From contig NZ_JAGGMQ010000001.1 of assembly GCF_017875465.1 (NCBI RefSeq), positions 310,001-374,000 of the forward strand: a DNA stretch of 64,000 bases, given 5' to 3'. The DNA is from Winslowiella toletana. Its GTDB lineage: Bacteria; Pseudomonadota; Gammaproteobacteria; Enterobacterales; Enterobacteriaceae. The translations under genes were made by a program, and so were the position numbers. The notes under the pieces were generated by a model, which had not been told where the DNA came from, made no database searches, and saw nothing but the letters and a program-made list of their open reading frames with translations. Shown in pieces: positions 28,081 through 36,307 of the stretch. Each line of letters starts with the position of its first letter. Positions within the stretch are counted from its first letter, which is position 1.

Positions 28081-28095
28081 GGGTAAAACCAGCAA

Positions 28096-29064
28096 TCAGG
28101 GTTTGCGCCCTAAACGCTGACGGGTATTGTCCGGCACCTGCGACCACAGCGCACAGACTTTGCCTTCCAGTTCACGATAAAACGGCAGCAGCATTTGATC
28201 TTCGAGCAATGTCTGACGCAAGTGCACCGTGCCGGTTAGCGGATCGATTGACAGGCGCTGACTGGCGAACAGACGCTGCAAGTCGCTGCGTAAAAACAGC
28301 CCGTTGTCAGTGCTGTTATCCTGCAGAAAGCCCAGATCGTTCTCGCTGGTATCGATATGGCAGGCTTCCACCCATGGCCAGGCCTGTTCATCGGACAAGC
28401 GCGTTCCGGTGATCACGCAAGCGCCATAACGCGCACGCACCGCCTGGTTAAACTCCGAGTGGCTGGCGCGCTGCCATAAGCGCGCCTTGACGCGCCGTCC
28501 GACCTGGGTGCCAGGTATGACTGCGCCAGGCGGCGGCAGCAGCGCCGAGGAGAGCACCACAATAAACTGCAACTGGCGCGAGTACTCAAAGCAGGACTTC
28601 GACTGCGGATCAAATAACTGCCAGTACTCATCCTCCTCATCACTGCGCATCAGCGTCAGCGTATAGCCGCGCTGTTGCAACAACGACTGCGCCATGATCG
28701 ACGCAGGATCCAGCATCGCCAGCACCTTGCTCTCCCCCAGCACCTTCCAGCTGTTCCAGGGTGCAGGTTCCTGGGCGCGGCGAAAGTAGAGGAAACTCTC
28801 CTGATTGTGCAAGTAGTGTTCAAAACGCGACAGATAGTTTTTGCGTTCGTTATCACCACTGATAAACAACAGATCTTCCAGCGGAATATGACCATCCTTG
28901 CTGGCGAAAACAGCGCGGATGGTCAGACTCTTACTGGTTGTGGAAGGACTCAGCAATCCACGGGTGGTCAGTAATTTGTCATCAGGGTATTTCTGGCTAT
29001 AGCGTTCGCTGATCTCATCGAACGACAGCACGTCCCCAGGTAACAAGTCATAATTGAAGCGCAT
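28096..29064 (-). CDS. HNH endonuclease family protein
   Basis: A 322-residue protein whose C-terminal part carries an HNH nuclease domain (HNH_2 type): ARYGACVITGTRL, then VEACHIDTS with the HNH histidine, then DNSTDNGLFLRSDLQRLFASQRLSI. The N-terminal two thirds have no recognised domain. The ATG at 29064 has GGAG upstream. It stands between fliA and the flagellin glycosyltransferase, a place where E. coli has no such gene. A perfect GCCGATAA lies 60 bases upstream. Biological target unknown; a role in phage defence is a guess by family. Confidence 0.82.
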   Translation of the reverse strand: MRFNYDLLPGDVLSFDEISERYSQKYPDDKLLTTRGLLSPSTTSKSLTIRAVFASKDGHIPLEDLLFISGDNERKNYLSRFEHYLHNQESFLYFRRAQEPAPWNSWKVLGESKVLAMLDPASIMAQSLLQQRGYTLTLMRSDEEDEYWQLFDPQSKSCFEYSRQLQFIVVLSSALLPPPGAVIPGTQVGRRVKARLWQRASHSEFNQAVRARYGACVITGTRLSDEQAWPWVEACHIDTSENDLGFLQDNSTDNGLFLRSDLQRLFASQRLSIDPLTGTVHLRQTLLEDQMLLPFYRELEGKVCALWSQVPDNTRQRLGRKP

Positions 29065-29122
29065 AGCACACTCCACAACAAATAAGAAAAAAGGAAAAAT
29101 AACGCAATAACTTCACTGGTTG

Positions 29123-29149
29123 TTATCGGCAACGGCGAGATTTTCTACA
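29123..29149 (-). promoter_or_regulatory. Possible sigma-28 promoter before the HNH gene
   Basis: A perfect GCCGATAA (29130-29123) with an 11-base spacer, but the -35 TGTAGAAA matches only 3 of 8 positions. A chance match cannot be ruled out. Confidence 0.35.
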
Positions 29150-29191
29150 GCGTCAGGCGGGTAAAGGGGGATTACTTTATCGGCAGGAAAA

Positions 29192-29221
29192 GAAAAACGC
29201 CCGCTGCTATGCAGCGGGCGC
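29192..29221 (-). terminator. Terminator of the 1211-residue glycosyltransferase gene
   Basis: On the minus strand CGCCCGCTGC-ata-GCAGCGGGCG followed by TTTTTCTTTT, a few bases after the stop codon at 29228. Confidence 0.9.
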
Positions 29222-29227
29222 TCATTA

Positions 29228-32200
29228 TTAACGCGGTAACCAAGCCTGTGCCCAGTCATCGATACCATGATCGCGCAGCATCCAGTCCTTGTGCACTGCG
29301 TCACGCAGCACATCGCCATTACGCGCCAGCGCATCCATATCGGACAGATGCTCGCGAATAGCCTTCATCCAGTCTTTATAGCGATTTGACACACAAGTCA
29401 CTGGCAAGTTGCAGCGGTAAGGTTCAATATCGGTACAGATTACCGGTACACCCAATGCACCTAACTCCAGCAAACGCAGATTACTTTTACACTCGTTAAA
29501 CTGGTTTATTTCGAGCGGAACCAGCGCCAGATCAAGGTTTAGCGTGGAGAGTTTTTCCGGGTAGTAATCGAAAGGCACACCGATATGATATTCACATTTG
29601 ATACCCTGTGGTTTCATACCCATAAATACCCAGTCGACATCGTTTTCCAGCTCCTTAATAAAAGGCAGCAGAATTTCGAGGTCACCAGTGTGGCTACTTC
29701 CCCCAGCCCAACCGACGCGTGGTTTTTTTCCCTGACGACGGGCACTGGTCAACGAGCCCCACAGCTCAACATCCAGACGGTTTTTCGCCACGCGGATATC
29801 ATGATGAAAAGGGGCATAAGACTCCGCCAGGGGTTCAGTGGAAACCACCAGCCAGTCCGCTTGTTCAATAGAACGGCGTAAACGGCTCACTACATCTTTT
29901 GGCACTTGTTTGCGGAAGGCGCTTTTTAGTGGCAAATTAGGCAGATAGTCATCATATTCCATAATGATTTTAGTGTTGCTTACCTGGCGATACTGCTTAA
30001 TACGCTGCGAGACTTCTGGCTCAACAATCAGCTCCAGCAGCAGGATATCGGGCTGAACCTCAGCAACTTCCATTACCGACGGAAAACCATGGGTCAGCCC
30101 CCCTTCCAGCACCAGATTGTGTTCCAGCGCCTTAAACGGCATGATCACGCGATAATTACCACAACCGGTAAAGTTCTTATTACAGGCCATCATCACTGGC
30201 AATGGGCGCCCCGGTAGCGGCTGTTGATATTCCGCCTGGCGCGTGCCCAGCCGGAAATTGCTGCCCACTTTCGCCAGCTGGCGGTTATAACTGATATCGC
30301 TACTCAGCGCGTTACGCCATTTTTCACGCAGTACATCAAATATCTCCCCAGCGGGGAACGATGGCACACCAATTTTATCACCCAGTACACGAGTAGCGCC
30401 GCCCATATGTTGTAAGCGGGCATAAGGTGTCCAGACGGTAAGATAACCGGCATCACGAGCTTTCAGCGCAAAATCAACGTCGCTAAGGTATACCGGGAAC
30501 TGGACATCATCGAGACCAGCCAGCTCCTGATACACTGACTTACGCACCATCATACATGCGGCGCTCACGGCGGTGACATTGTGGATCGAATTCAGGCGCT
30601 GCATATAGCCAGGGTTATCGCCCGGCGTCCCTTCATAGACAGGTCCGGCACCAAGGCCGACCCCGGTGGCAATACCCGCGTGCTGAATACGACCATCGTG
30701 AAACTCCAGACGCGCCCCAACAATCCCCACCTCAGGACGCAGTGCGTGTTCCACCAGCGCCTCAAGCCAGTCACCATCAATAATTTCGATATCGTTATTC
30801 AGCAGTAACAGTAACTCTCCGCGCGCCTGTTCTACTGCAAAGTTGTTAATGGCCGAAAAGTTGAAGGGATGAGGCCAGCGCAACACTCGCACCTGTGCCA
30901 GATCCAGCGCTTCCAGCTGCCCAAGATACTCGCAGGCATCTGCATCCTGTGAACCATTATCGACGATCAGCAATTCATACTGCTGCCAGCGGGTCTTTTC
31001 CATCAGACTTTCGATACAGCGCCGTAGTAATGGCAGGCGATCGCGCGTCGGGATAATGATCGACACCAGCGGTCGTTCCTGATGGTGGAAACGTACGCGT
31101 TGCAATCCTGCCGCCAGTCCCGGGCCAACGTCGGCAGGCAAGCCACAGCGCGCAAGATGGGCAGTAGTAAGTTTCAGGTTTTCTGCAATTACCCCCGGCA
31201 GCATTAGCCAGCTATCGTAAGTTGTCGGAATCTGCATCAACACGTCCGAGATATGACCGATATGCGCGGTGCCCCGGGTTTCGATGATCTTCCAGACTAA
31301 ATCCAGCAGCGCCAGCTGTGGCAAGCTGGCTTCCAGCTCGCCGAATTCACGCACGGCAGCCAGATTAACCAGCAATTGATTGCCGATATAGGGTTGGCTG
31401 CGTAACAGATCGAGGTTGATATCAGGTTTTAACAACATTTCCGCATTCTGCAGGTGGGTGCCGTTAATAGTGTCACAATACCAAACCGCTACTTCAGGCT
31501 GACGCAGGCAATGTTCGGCAAACAGTAATAGCGCCTGCGGCTGCAAAACAGTTCCTGCATTGATCACTAACAACGATGTCCGCTCGCTCGTCGCGAACAG
31601 CGCGCTCAGGTCGCTTGCTTCAGCCAGCAACACCTGCTGCGCCGCCAGTTGCTGGGTTTGAAGCGAAGCGAGTGACGCTTTAACGGCATCCTCCTCACCC
31701 GGCTGCTGCACAATCACCACGCCAATATCCGCAGCCGCAGGTGACTGCTGCAGGAAAGAACGCAGTACTTCAATACGTGTCACTGATGGCTGACGGGTTT
31801 TCAGCCAGTTTTCAAGCACGCGTGATTTCTCAGCGTCCTCAGCGACCACTTTACGGTGTAATGTCAGGCTCGCCGCCTCGCTCTGACTAATTGACAGCGG
31901 TTTCGCTTCCGGCAATTCCTGGACAATCTGCTCCAGATGCGGGTTTAACCCCCAGCGAGCAATCGCTTCCTGCCGCCAGCCACGCGCCCACAGCTGTGCT
32001 GTAGCGAAATGATCAACAATATCAGCGGCCCACGCTTCCGTACTGGCAATCTGCATATCCACATCGGCAAGAAAATGACGATCAAGGTGGGTTTCCAGAT
32101 TATGCTGGCTGACATAACCACCGCCATAAAAGGTATCGGTAACATACGCAGGCAGACCCAATGCCAGCCCCTGGGCAATCAGTCGCGATTCGCCCATGAC

Positions 32201-32863
32201 GGCCTGATAGTCCTGTAAATATTCAGGGGTCACTTCAACTTCACCACGGCCAGTATTGAGGCAGTCAAGGACAATCCCCTGTTCCGCCAGTAACGAGGTT
32301 AAGGTGGTAACTTCTTCACTTTTGTCTGCTGAGAGCAGCAAAATGCGGGTAAGCGCTTGTGGTGCAGGCATGGTTAATGGCTGACAAAACGCCTCACTAA
32401 CCAACAATGGAAAAATCTTGAGTTTGCGCTGGTCAATCCCCTTAAGCGCCATTTTGGTGGCGGAGACGTTGGATACCGCCAGACTGCGCCACGCGAGTTT
32501 GTTCTCGAGTGAGGCGCCATACGGCAGATCCTGATCGGCATAGTTGAAATAGTGATGAAAAACGCAAACGCCAGAGAGTTCACCGGCTTGTAGTGCGGAA
32601 ATCATTGCGGCGCTCATATAACCCTGACAAATCCAGATCAACTGATAGCTCTGCGCCAGCGAATGCTGGTCTTCAGTGTAATAGTTGACCTGACCTTGAT
32701 CTTTGAACTCGCGCAATTGCTTAAGGAAATGGCCATCGACAATACGGGTGACAATATCTACCTGCCAGCCCTTATGATGAAAGTGTTCAACAATATCAAG
32801 GAATGTTGTTTCACAATCAGTAAACCGGTTAATTTTATCAATCGTTAAAAGGATCCGTTTCAT
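29228..32863 (-). CDS. Large multidomain glycosyltransferase, probably modifying flagellin
   Basis: A 1211-residue cytoplasmic protein starting with a GT4-like Rossmann region (MKRILLTIDKINRFTDCET, residues 1-330), a middle part, then a GT2 domain (about 595-845: PLVSIIIPTRDRLPLLRRCI, the LLLLNNDIEI donor/metal motif, and a VYLSDVDFALKARDAGY acceptor-side motif), and a C-terminal GT-B-like module (about 1045-1211: KPRVGWAGGSSHTGDLEILLP). The GT2 and C-terminal modules are clearly paralogous to those of the 1674-residue protein at 36304. It lies directly behind fliC, with a terminator at 32897-32924 between them, so it may be read by leak-through. The link to flagellin is by position. GGAG precedes the ATG. 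Confidence 0.82.
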   Translation of the reverse strand: MKRILLTIDKINRFTDCETTFLDIVEHFHHKGWQVDIVTRIVDGHFLKQLREFKDQGQVNYYTEDQHSLAQSYQLIWICQGYMSAAMISALQAGELSGVCVFHHYFNYADQDLPYGASLENKLAWRSLAVSNVSATKMALKGIDQRKLKIFPLLVSEAFCQPLTMPAPQALTRILLLSADKSEEVTTLTSLLAEQGIVLDCLNTGRGEVEVTPEYLQDYQAVMGESRLIAQGLALGLPAYVTDTFYGGGYVSQHNLETHLDRHFLADVDMQIASTEAWAADIVDHFATAQLWARGWRQEAIARWGLNPHLEQIVQELPEAKPLSISQSEAASLTLHRKVVAEDAEKSRVLENWLKTRQPSVTRIEVLRSFLQQSPAAADIGVVIVQQPGEEDAVKASLASLQTQQLAAQQVLLAEASDLSALFATSERTSLLVINAGTVLQPQALLLFAEHCLRQPEVAVWYCDTINGTHLQNAEMLLKPDINLDLLRSQPYIGNQLLVNLAAVREFGELEASLPQLALLDLVWKIIETRGTAHIGHISDVLMQIPTTYDSWLMLPGVIAENLKLTTAHLARCGLPADVGPGLAAGLQRVRFHHQERPLVSIIIPTRDRLPLLRRCIESLMEKTRWQQYELLIVDNGSQDADACEYLGQLEALDLAQVRVLRWPHPFNFSAINNFAVEQARGELLLLLNNDIEIIDGDWLEALVEHALRPEVGIVGARLEFHDGRIQHAGIATGVGLGAGPVYEGTPGDNPGYMQRLNSIHNVTAVSAACMMVRKSVYQELAGLDDVQFPVYLSDVDFALKARDAGYLTVWTPYARLQHMGGATRVLGDKIGVPSFPAGEIFDVLREKWRNALSSDISYNRQLAKVGSNFRLGTRQAEYQQPLPGRPLPVMMACNKNFTGCGNYRVIMPFKALEHNLVLEGGLTHGFPSVMEVAEVQPDILLLELIVEPEVSQRIKQYRQVSNTKIIMEYDDYLPNLPLKSAFRKQVPKDVVSRLRRSIEQADWLVVSTEPLAESYAPFHHDIRVAKNRLDVELWGSLTSARRQGKKPRVGWAGGSSHTGDLEILLPFIKELENDVDWVFMGMKPQGIKCEYHIGVPFDYYPEKLSTLNLDLALVPLEINQFNECKSNLRLLELGALGVPVICTDIEPYRCNLPVTCVSNRYKDWMKAIREHLSDMDALARNGDVLRDAVHKDWMLRDHGIDDWAQAWLPR

Positions 32864-32896
32864 CTATTTTCTCCGCGCCATCGAATGTGGGCTTAA

Positions 32897-32924
32897 GCAA
32901 AAAAAACCCGGCCTTAGCCGGGTT
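32897..32924 (-). terminator. Terminator of fliC
   Basis: On the minus strand AACCCGGC-taa-GCCGGGTT followed by TTTTTT, 22 bases after fliC and before the downstream glycosyltransferase. Confidence 0.9.
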
Positions 32925-32945
32925 CGTCTTTTAACTTTAGAACAA

Positions 32946-33755
32946 TTACTGCAGCAGAGACAGTACGTTCTGAGTAGTCTGGTTGGCTTTGGACAGTACT
33001 GAGGTACCAGCCTGCTGCAGAATCTGCGCACGAGACATGTTAGAAACTTCAGTAGAGTAGTCAGCATCCTGGATACGTGACTGAGACGCAGACAGGTTGG
33101 TCACAGTGGTGTTCAGGTTGTTGATGGTAGATTCAAAACGGTTCTGAATCGCACCCAGGTCGCTACGTGCGCTGTCAACGTTTTTGATGCGAGCATCAAG
33201 AGCAGACAGGTCACCACCAGTTACGGAGAATGATGAACCCAGAGTAGAAGCCTGGAAGCCTGAACCTGACAGAGCGATAGAGATAACGTTCGCACCAGAT
33301 GCATCATCTGCACCAACCTGAATTTTCACGCTGCCAGTGCTGTTGAAGATTGAGGTGCCGTTGAACTTGCTTGCTTCACCGATACGGGTGATTTCAGACA
33401 GACGTGCATCAACTTCAGCCTGGATGGAGGTGATGTCGTCAGCGCTGTTGGTGCCGTTTTTCGCCTGAACAGTCAGCTCACGGATACGCTGTAAGTTGGT
33501 GTTGATTTCGTTCAGTGAACCTTCAGCAGTCTGCGACAGAGAGATACCATCGTTGGCGTTACGTGCTGCCTGAGTCAGACCTTTGATGTTTGAGCTCATG
33601 CGGTTAGAAATTGCCTGACCTGCTGCGTCGTCTTTAGCGCTGTTGATACGCAGACCAGAAGACAGGCGCTCGATGGCGGTGCTCAGAGAAGCCTGTGATT
33701 TGTTCAGGTTGTTCTGAGTAGTCAGGGACATGATGTTAGTATTGATAACGGCCAT
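32946..33755 (-). CDS. fliC: Flagellin FliC (short form)
   Basis: The flagellar filament subunit. Only 269 residues: the conserved N-terminal D0/D1 (MAVINTNIMSLTTQNNLNKSQASLSTAIERLSSGLRINSAKDDAAG, then RELTVQAKNGT) and C-terminal D1/D0 (RFESTINNLNTTVTNLSASQSRIQDADYSTEVSNMSRAQILQQAGTSVLSKANQ) are complete, but the variable D2/D3 region is replaced by about 65 residues rich in Ser, Thr and Gly (about 130-195), good O-glycosylation substrate. E. coli FliC is near 500 residues. A sigma-28 promoter lies upstream and giant transferases flank it. Confidence 0.95.
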   Translation of the reverse strand: MAVINTNIMSLTTQNNLNKSQASLSTAIERLSSGLRINSAKDDAAGQAISNRMSSNIKGLTQAARNANDGISLSQTAEGSLNEINTNLQRIRELTVQAKNGTNSADDITSIQAEVDARLSEITRIGEASKFNGTSIFNSTGSVKIQVGADDASGANVISIALSGSGFQASTLGSSFSVTGGDLSALDARIKNVDSARSDLGAIQNRFESTINNLNTTVTNLSASQSRIQDADYSTEVSNMSRAQILQQAGTSVLSKANQTTQNVLSLLQ

Positions 33756-33829
33756 GGTAGTATCCTTTAAATTCAGTTGGGTTTAGGTATGAGCCTTACA
33801 GCTCACGGCGTCTCTCACCGTCAACCAAA

Positions 33830-33856
33830 TTATCGGAAGCCTGATTCTGATCTTTA
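33830..33856 (-). promoter_or_regulatory. Sigma-28 promoter of fliC
   Basis: On the minus strand TAAAGATC (-35, 33856-33849), an 11-base spacer, and TCCGATAA (-10, 33837-33830), about 75 bases before the fliC start, close to TAAAGTTT-N11-GCCGATAA. Confidence 0.85.
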
Positions 33857-34302
33857 GAAAAAAATGAAATTAATTATTAAATCACTGAATGTTAAGTGTT
33901 TTTATTTAAAATATTTAAACCACTGGCTATTCAATGCATGACTACATTAGCAGATTGATAGCAAATCAGGGAAAGAGAACCGTAATTTTACCGCCAGATT
34001 TATCTGTTAATTCTTAATCTCAGTGTGGATATCATGCCCACTATTTTACGTTGCGCTCCAATATGACAACCGCGAAGAAAACCCCTTAGGCTGCAGATAC
34101 ATTATTTCCCCTTCTGATCCGGCCTTCCGCCACGCAAAATGTCGCCTCTTCAGGCCTGCCAGTTAATATTTTAAGACTATCAGTCAACCCCATCAATTTT
34201 CCTGAATGGCAAAAATAGCGGTATTGAGACGTTTTTATCTACCGATTGCTCACAGATAACCCCGATAAACTGGTATGTGAGAACACATTTAGGAACTCAA
34301 CC
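33857..34302. other. Intergenic region between fliC and the modification operon
   Basis: About 450 bases of AT-rich DNA between divergent units. A CCCGATAA (34261-34268, 7 of 8 match to the sigma-28 -10) lies 35 bases before the methyltransferase start, but its -35 is poor. I see no gene here. Confidence 0.4.
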
Positions 34303-35070
34303 ATGAGCAATGACAAGCGGATTAGCTCCGTTGCCGTTGATATAGATTACCAGTCAACACAGCGTTTCTTCGAAGCGCGCGGTAACGCTGAATACGACAA
34401 CCCGCTAAGCGCCACGATGTATCAGGATCAAAACCCTGACTTAGTGAGCCAGCGAGACAGCACTGAGAAAAAGCTCCTGCTGGAGCATCTTGCGCAAAAT
34501 ATGCCAAGCCGTGTCTTAGAACTAGGCTGTGGCATTGGGCGCTGGAGTTGGTTTTTTGCGGCGCAAGAGAAAAAAATCACTTATTTAGGCATCGACTTTT
34601 CATCTTCACTGATTGAACAGGCCAAAAAGCTGGCGAAGGAAAATGTTGCTCATGAATCGCATTTCCAGGTGATGTCTGTCACTGAGATGAACGATGAGTC
34701 GCTGCTGCTCACTCCGCCCTTCGATTTGATTATCATTTCGGGCCTGATGCTCTATCTGAATGATGTCGACTGTCAATCTGTGTTGCGAAATGCAGCCCGG
34801 CTCTGCACGCCAGGTGGCAGCATTTATATTCGTGAGCCTCTGGCTGTCAGCGATCGCCTGACATTAAAAGAGTTTTACTCAGAAGAACTTAAAGATAACT
34901 ACTCAGCTATTTATCGTTCAACCAATGAAATGGACGAAATGATTATCAACATCATGCCTGCTGAGAACTATACGCGCTTGCCCTGGCAGTCTCCTTTTGG
35001 CGAAGCACTCGCTAACCGAAAAGAAACCCATCAATTGTTTACCTTAATTAGCCGCAGAGGTAATGCATGA
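34303..35070 (+). CDS. SAM-dependent methyltransferase
   Basis: A 255-residue class I methyltransferase with motif I LELGCGIGRWSWFFA and the following GIDFSSSLIEQAKKLA, then FDLIIISGLMLYLNDVD and LCTPGGSIYIREPL (motifs IV-VI). It is the first gene of a four-gene operon between fliC and fliD. The ATG at 34303 has AGGA upstream. Substrate unknown; methylation of a sugar or of the cargo added to flagellin is inferred from position. Confidence 0.83.
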   Translation: MSNDKRISSVAVDIDYQSTQRFFEARGNAEYDNPLSATMYQDQNPDLVSQRDSTEKKLLLEHLAQNMPSRVLELGCGIGRWSWFFAAQEKKITYLGIDFSSSLIEQAKKLAKENVAHESHFQVMSVTEMNDESLLLTPPFDLIIISGLMLYLNDVDCQSVLRNAARLCTPGGSIYIREPLAVSDRLTLKEFYSEELKDNYSAIYRSTNEMDEMIINIMPAENYTRLPWQSPFGEALANRKETHQLFTLISRRGNA

Positions 35071-35672
35071 CAACTGCATACTGCTTTGACCTGGACGGCA
35101 CGCTTACCCGTCAGGAACTGCTTCCGCTGATTGCATCATCAGTCGGGTTAGATGATGAGATTTCAGTTTTGACTGAAGCTACCATTGCGGGTCTACTGCC
35201 GTTCGAAAAGTCTTTTAAATTGCGCGTGCGGCTATTAAAAGACGCCAATCTGGGGTGGATCCATGATGCGCTGGAAACACGCGTAGAGTTTCAGTCAGCC
35301 ATTCTTAACTTTATTCAACAGCATCCTGGTCAATGTTTTGTTATCACCGGTAACCTTGATCTGTGGGTCAAACCGCTGTTAAACAAACTTGGCATCCAGA
35401 GTTTTACCTCTATTGCCGAACTGAATCAGGGTGGCCAGCTTTGTGGCGTTAAACATATTCTCAATAAATCGGACGCGATCCGCACGCTTCGTCAGCATTT
35501 TGACCACATCGTGGCGGTAGGCGAAGGGATGAATGATGTTCCGATGTTTGAAGAAGCTGACTGGCGCATCGCATTTGGCGCTACGCATGAACCCAATAAA
35601 GTTTTATGCAAGTTAAGTGACTTTATCGTGTATGACGGGAGCGCATTATGTCGTCTGTTAAACATGTTGTAA
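35067..35672 (+). CDS. HAD superfamily phosphatase (phosphoserine phosphatase-like)
   Basis: A 201-residue HAD hydrolase with motif I FDLDGTLT (nucleophile Asp8, acid/base Asp10), motif II ITGN, and motif IV GEGMNDVPM, the HAD-IB SerB-like layout. It presumably removes a phosphate from a small metabolite in the pathway of the neighbouring nucleotidyltransferase. It overlaps the methyltransferase stop by four bases (ATGA). Confidence 0.82.
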   Translation: MTTAYCFDLDGTLTRQELLPLIASSVGLDDEISVLTEATIAGLLPFEKSFKLRVRLLKDANLGWIHDALETRVEFQSAILNFIQQHPGQCFVITGNLDLWVKPLLNKLGIQSFTSIAELNQGGQLCGVKHILNKSDAIRTLRQHFDHIVAVGEGMNDVPMFEEADWRIAFGATHEPNKVLCKLSDFIVYDGSALCRLLNML

Positions 35673-36307
35673 TTAGTGCCGCGGGCATTGGCTCTCGTCT
35701 TGGTCTGAACCGCGCCAAATGTATGGTCGAAGTTGCCGGGAAAACCCTGCTTCATTATCACCTTGAGCGTTTGCAACAGATTGAAAACGTGTGGATTGTA
35801 GTGGGGTTCCAGGAAGAAGACGTTATTCAGGAGGCAAAGCGTCTGCGTCCCGACTGTATCATTGTTCGTAATCCTGATTATATGAAAACCAATACGCTAC
35901 AAAGTATCTGGCGTGTTGCTCGTCATTTATCTGAGCGTTTCCTGATCATTGATGCGGATACCGTGGTTGAAGACGAGAGTTTTGCACGTTTTGTTTCCGC
36001 GGGTGAACAGGAACATGTTTTGATCGGCGTGTCCTCTTATACCACCAGTGATGGCGTAAGAGTATGTGTTAACCCGCAAGGCAGTGCAGTGACAAATTTT
36101 ACGCGCGAAACTGAATATCCACTTGAATGGACTGGAATCGCGATCATCACCCCTGAAATGGTTGTTGATGAGCCAATATTCGTCTACGAGTCACTGACAT
36201 CTTTTTTACCGATGTCGCTGTTTAATATAAATGCATTTGATATCGATACCATTCAGGACCTGGATATGGCGAAAGATATTACGACTAATGGTTGGGGAAG
36301 ATCATGA
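35648..36307 (+). CDS. LicC-like nucleotidyltransferase (cytidylyltransferase type)
   Basis: A 219-residue nucleotidyltransferase: N-terminal SAAGIGSRLGLNRAKCMVEV (GxGxR-type loop and Lys), then RNPDYMKTNTLQSIWRVA and FLIIDADTVVED, which match the pattern of LicC-like choline-phosphate/alditol-phosphate cytidylyltransferases (COG1213 type). It probably makes an activated CDP- (or NDP-) donor for the transferase encoded next. Start overlaps the HAD gene by 25 bases. The metabolite and nucleotide are unproven. Confidence 0.8.
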   Translation: MSSVKHVVISAAGIGSRLGLNRAKCMVEVAGKTLLHYHLERLQQIENVWIVVGFQEEDVIQEAKRLRPDCIIVRNPDYMKTNTLQSIWRVARHLSERFLIIDADTVVEDESFARFVSAGEQEHVLIGVSSYTTSDGVRVCVNPQGSAVTNFTRETEYPLEWTGIAIITPEMVVDEPIFVYESLTSFLPMSLFNINAFDIDTIQDLDMAKDITTNGWGRS

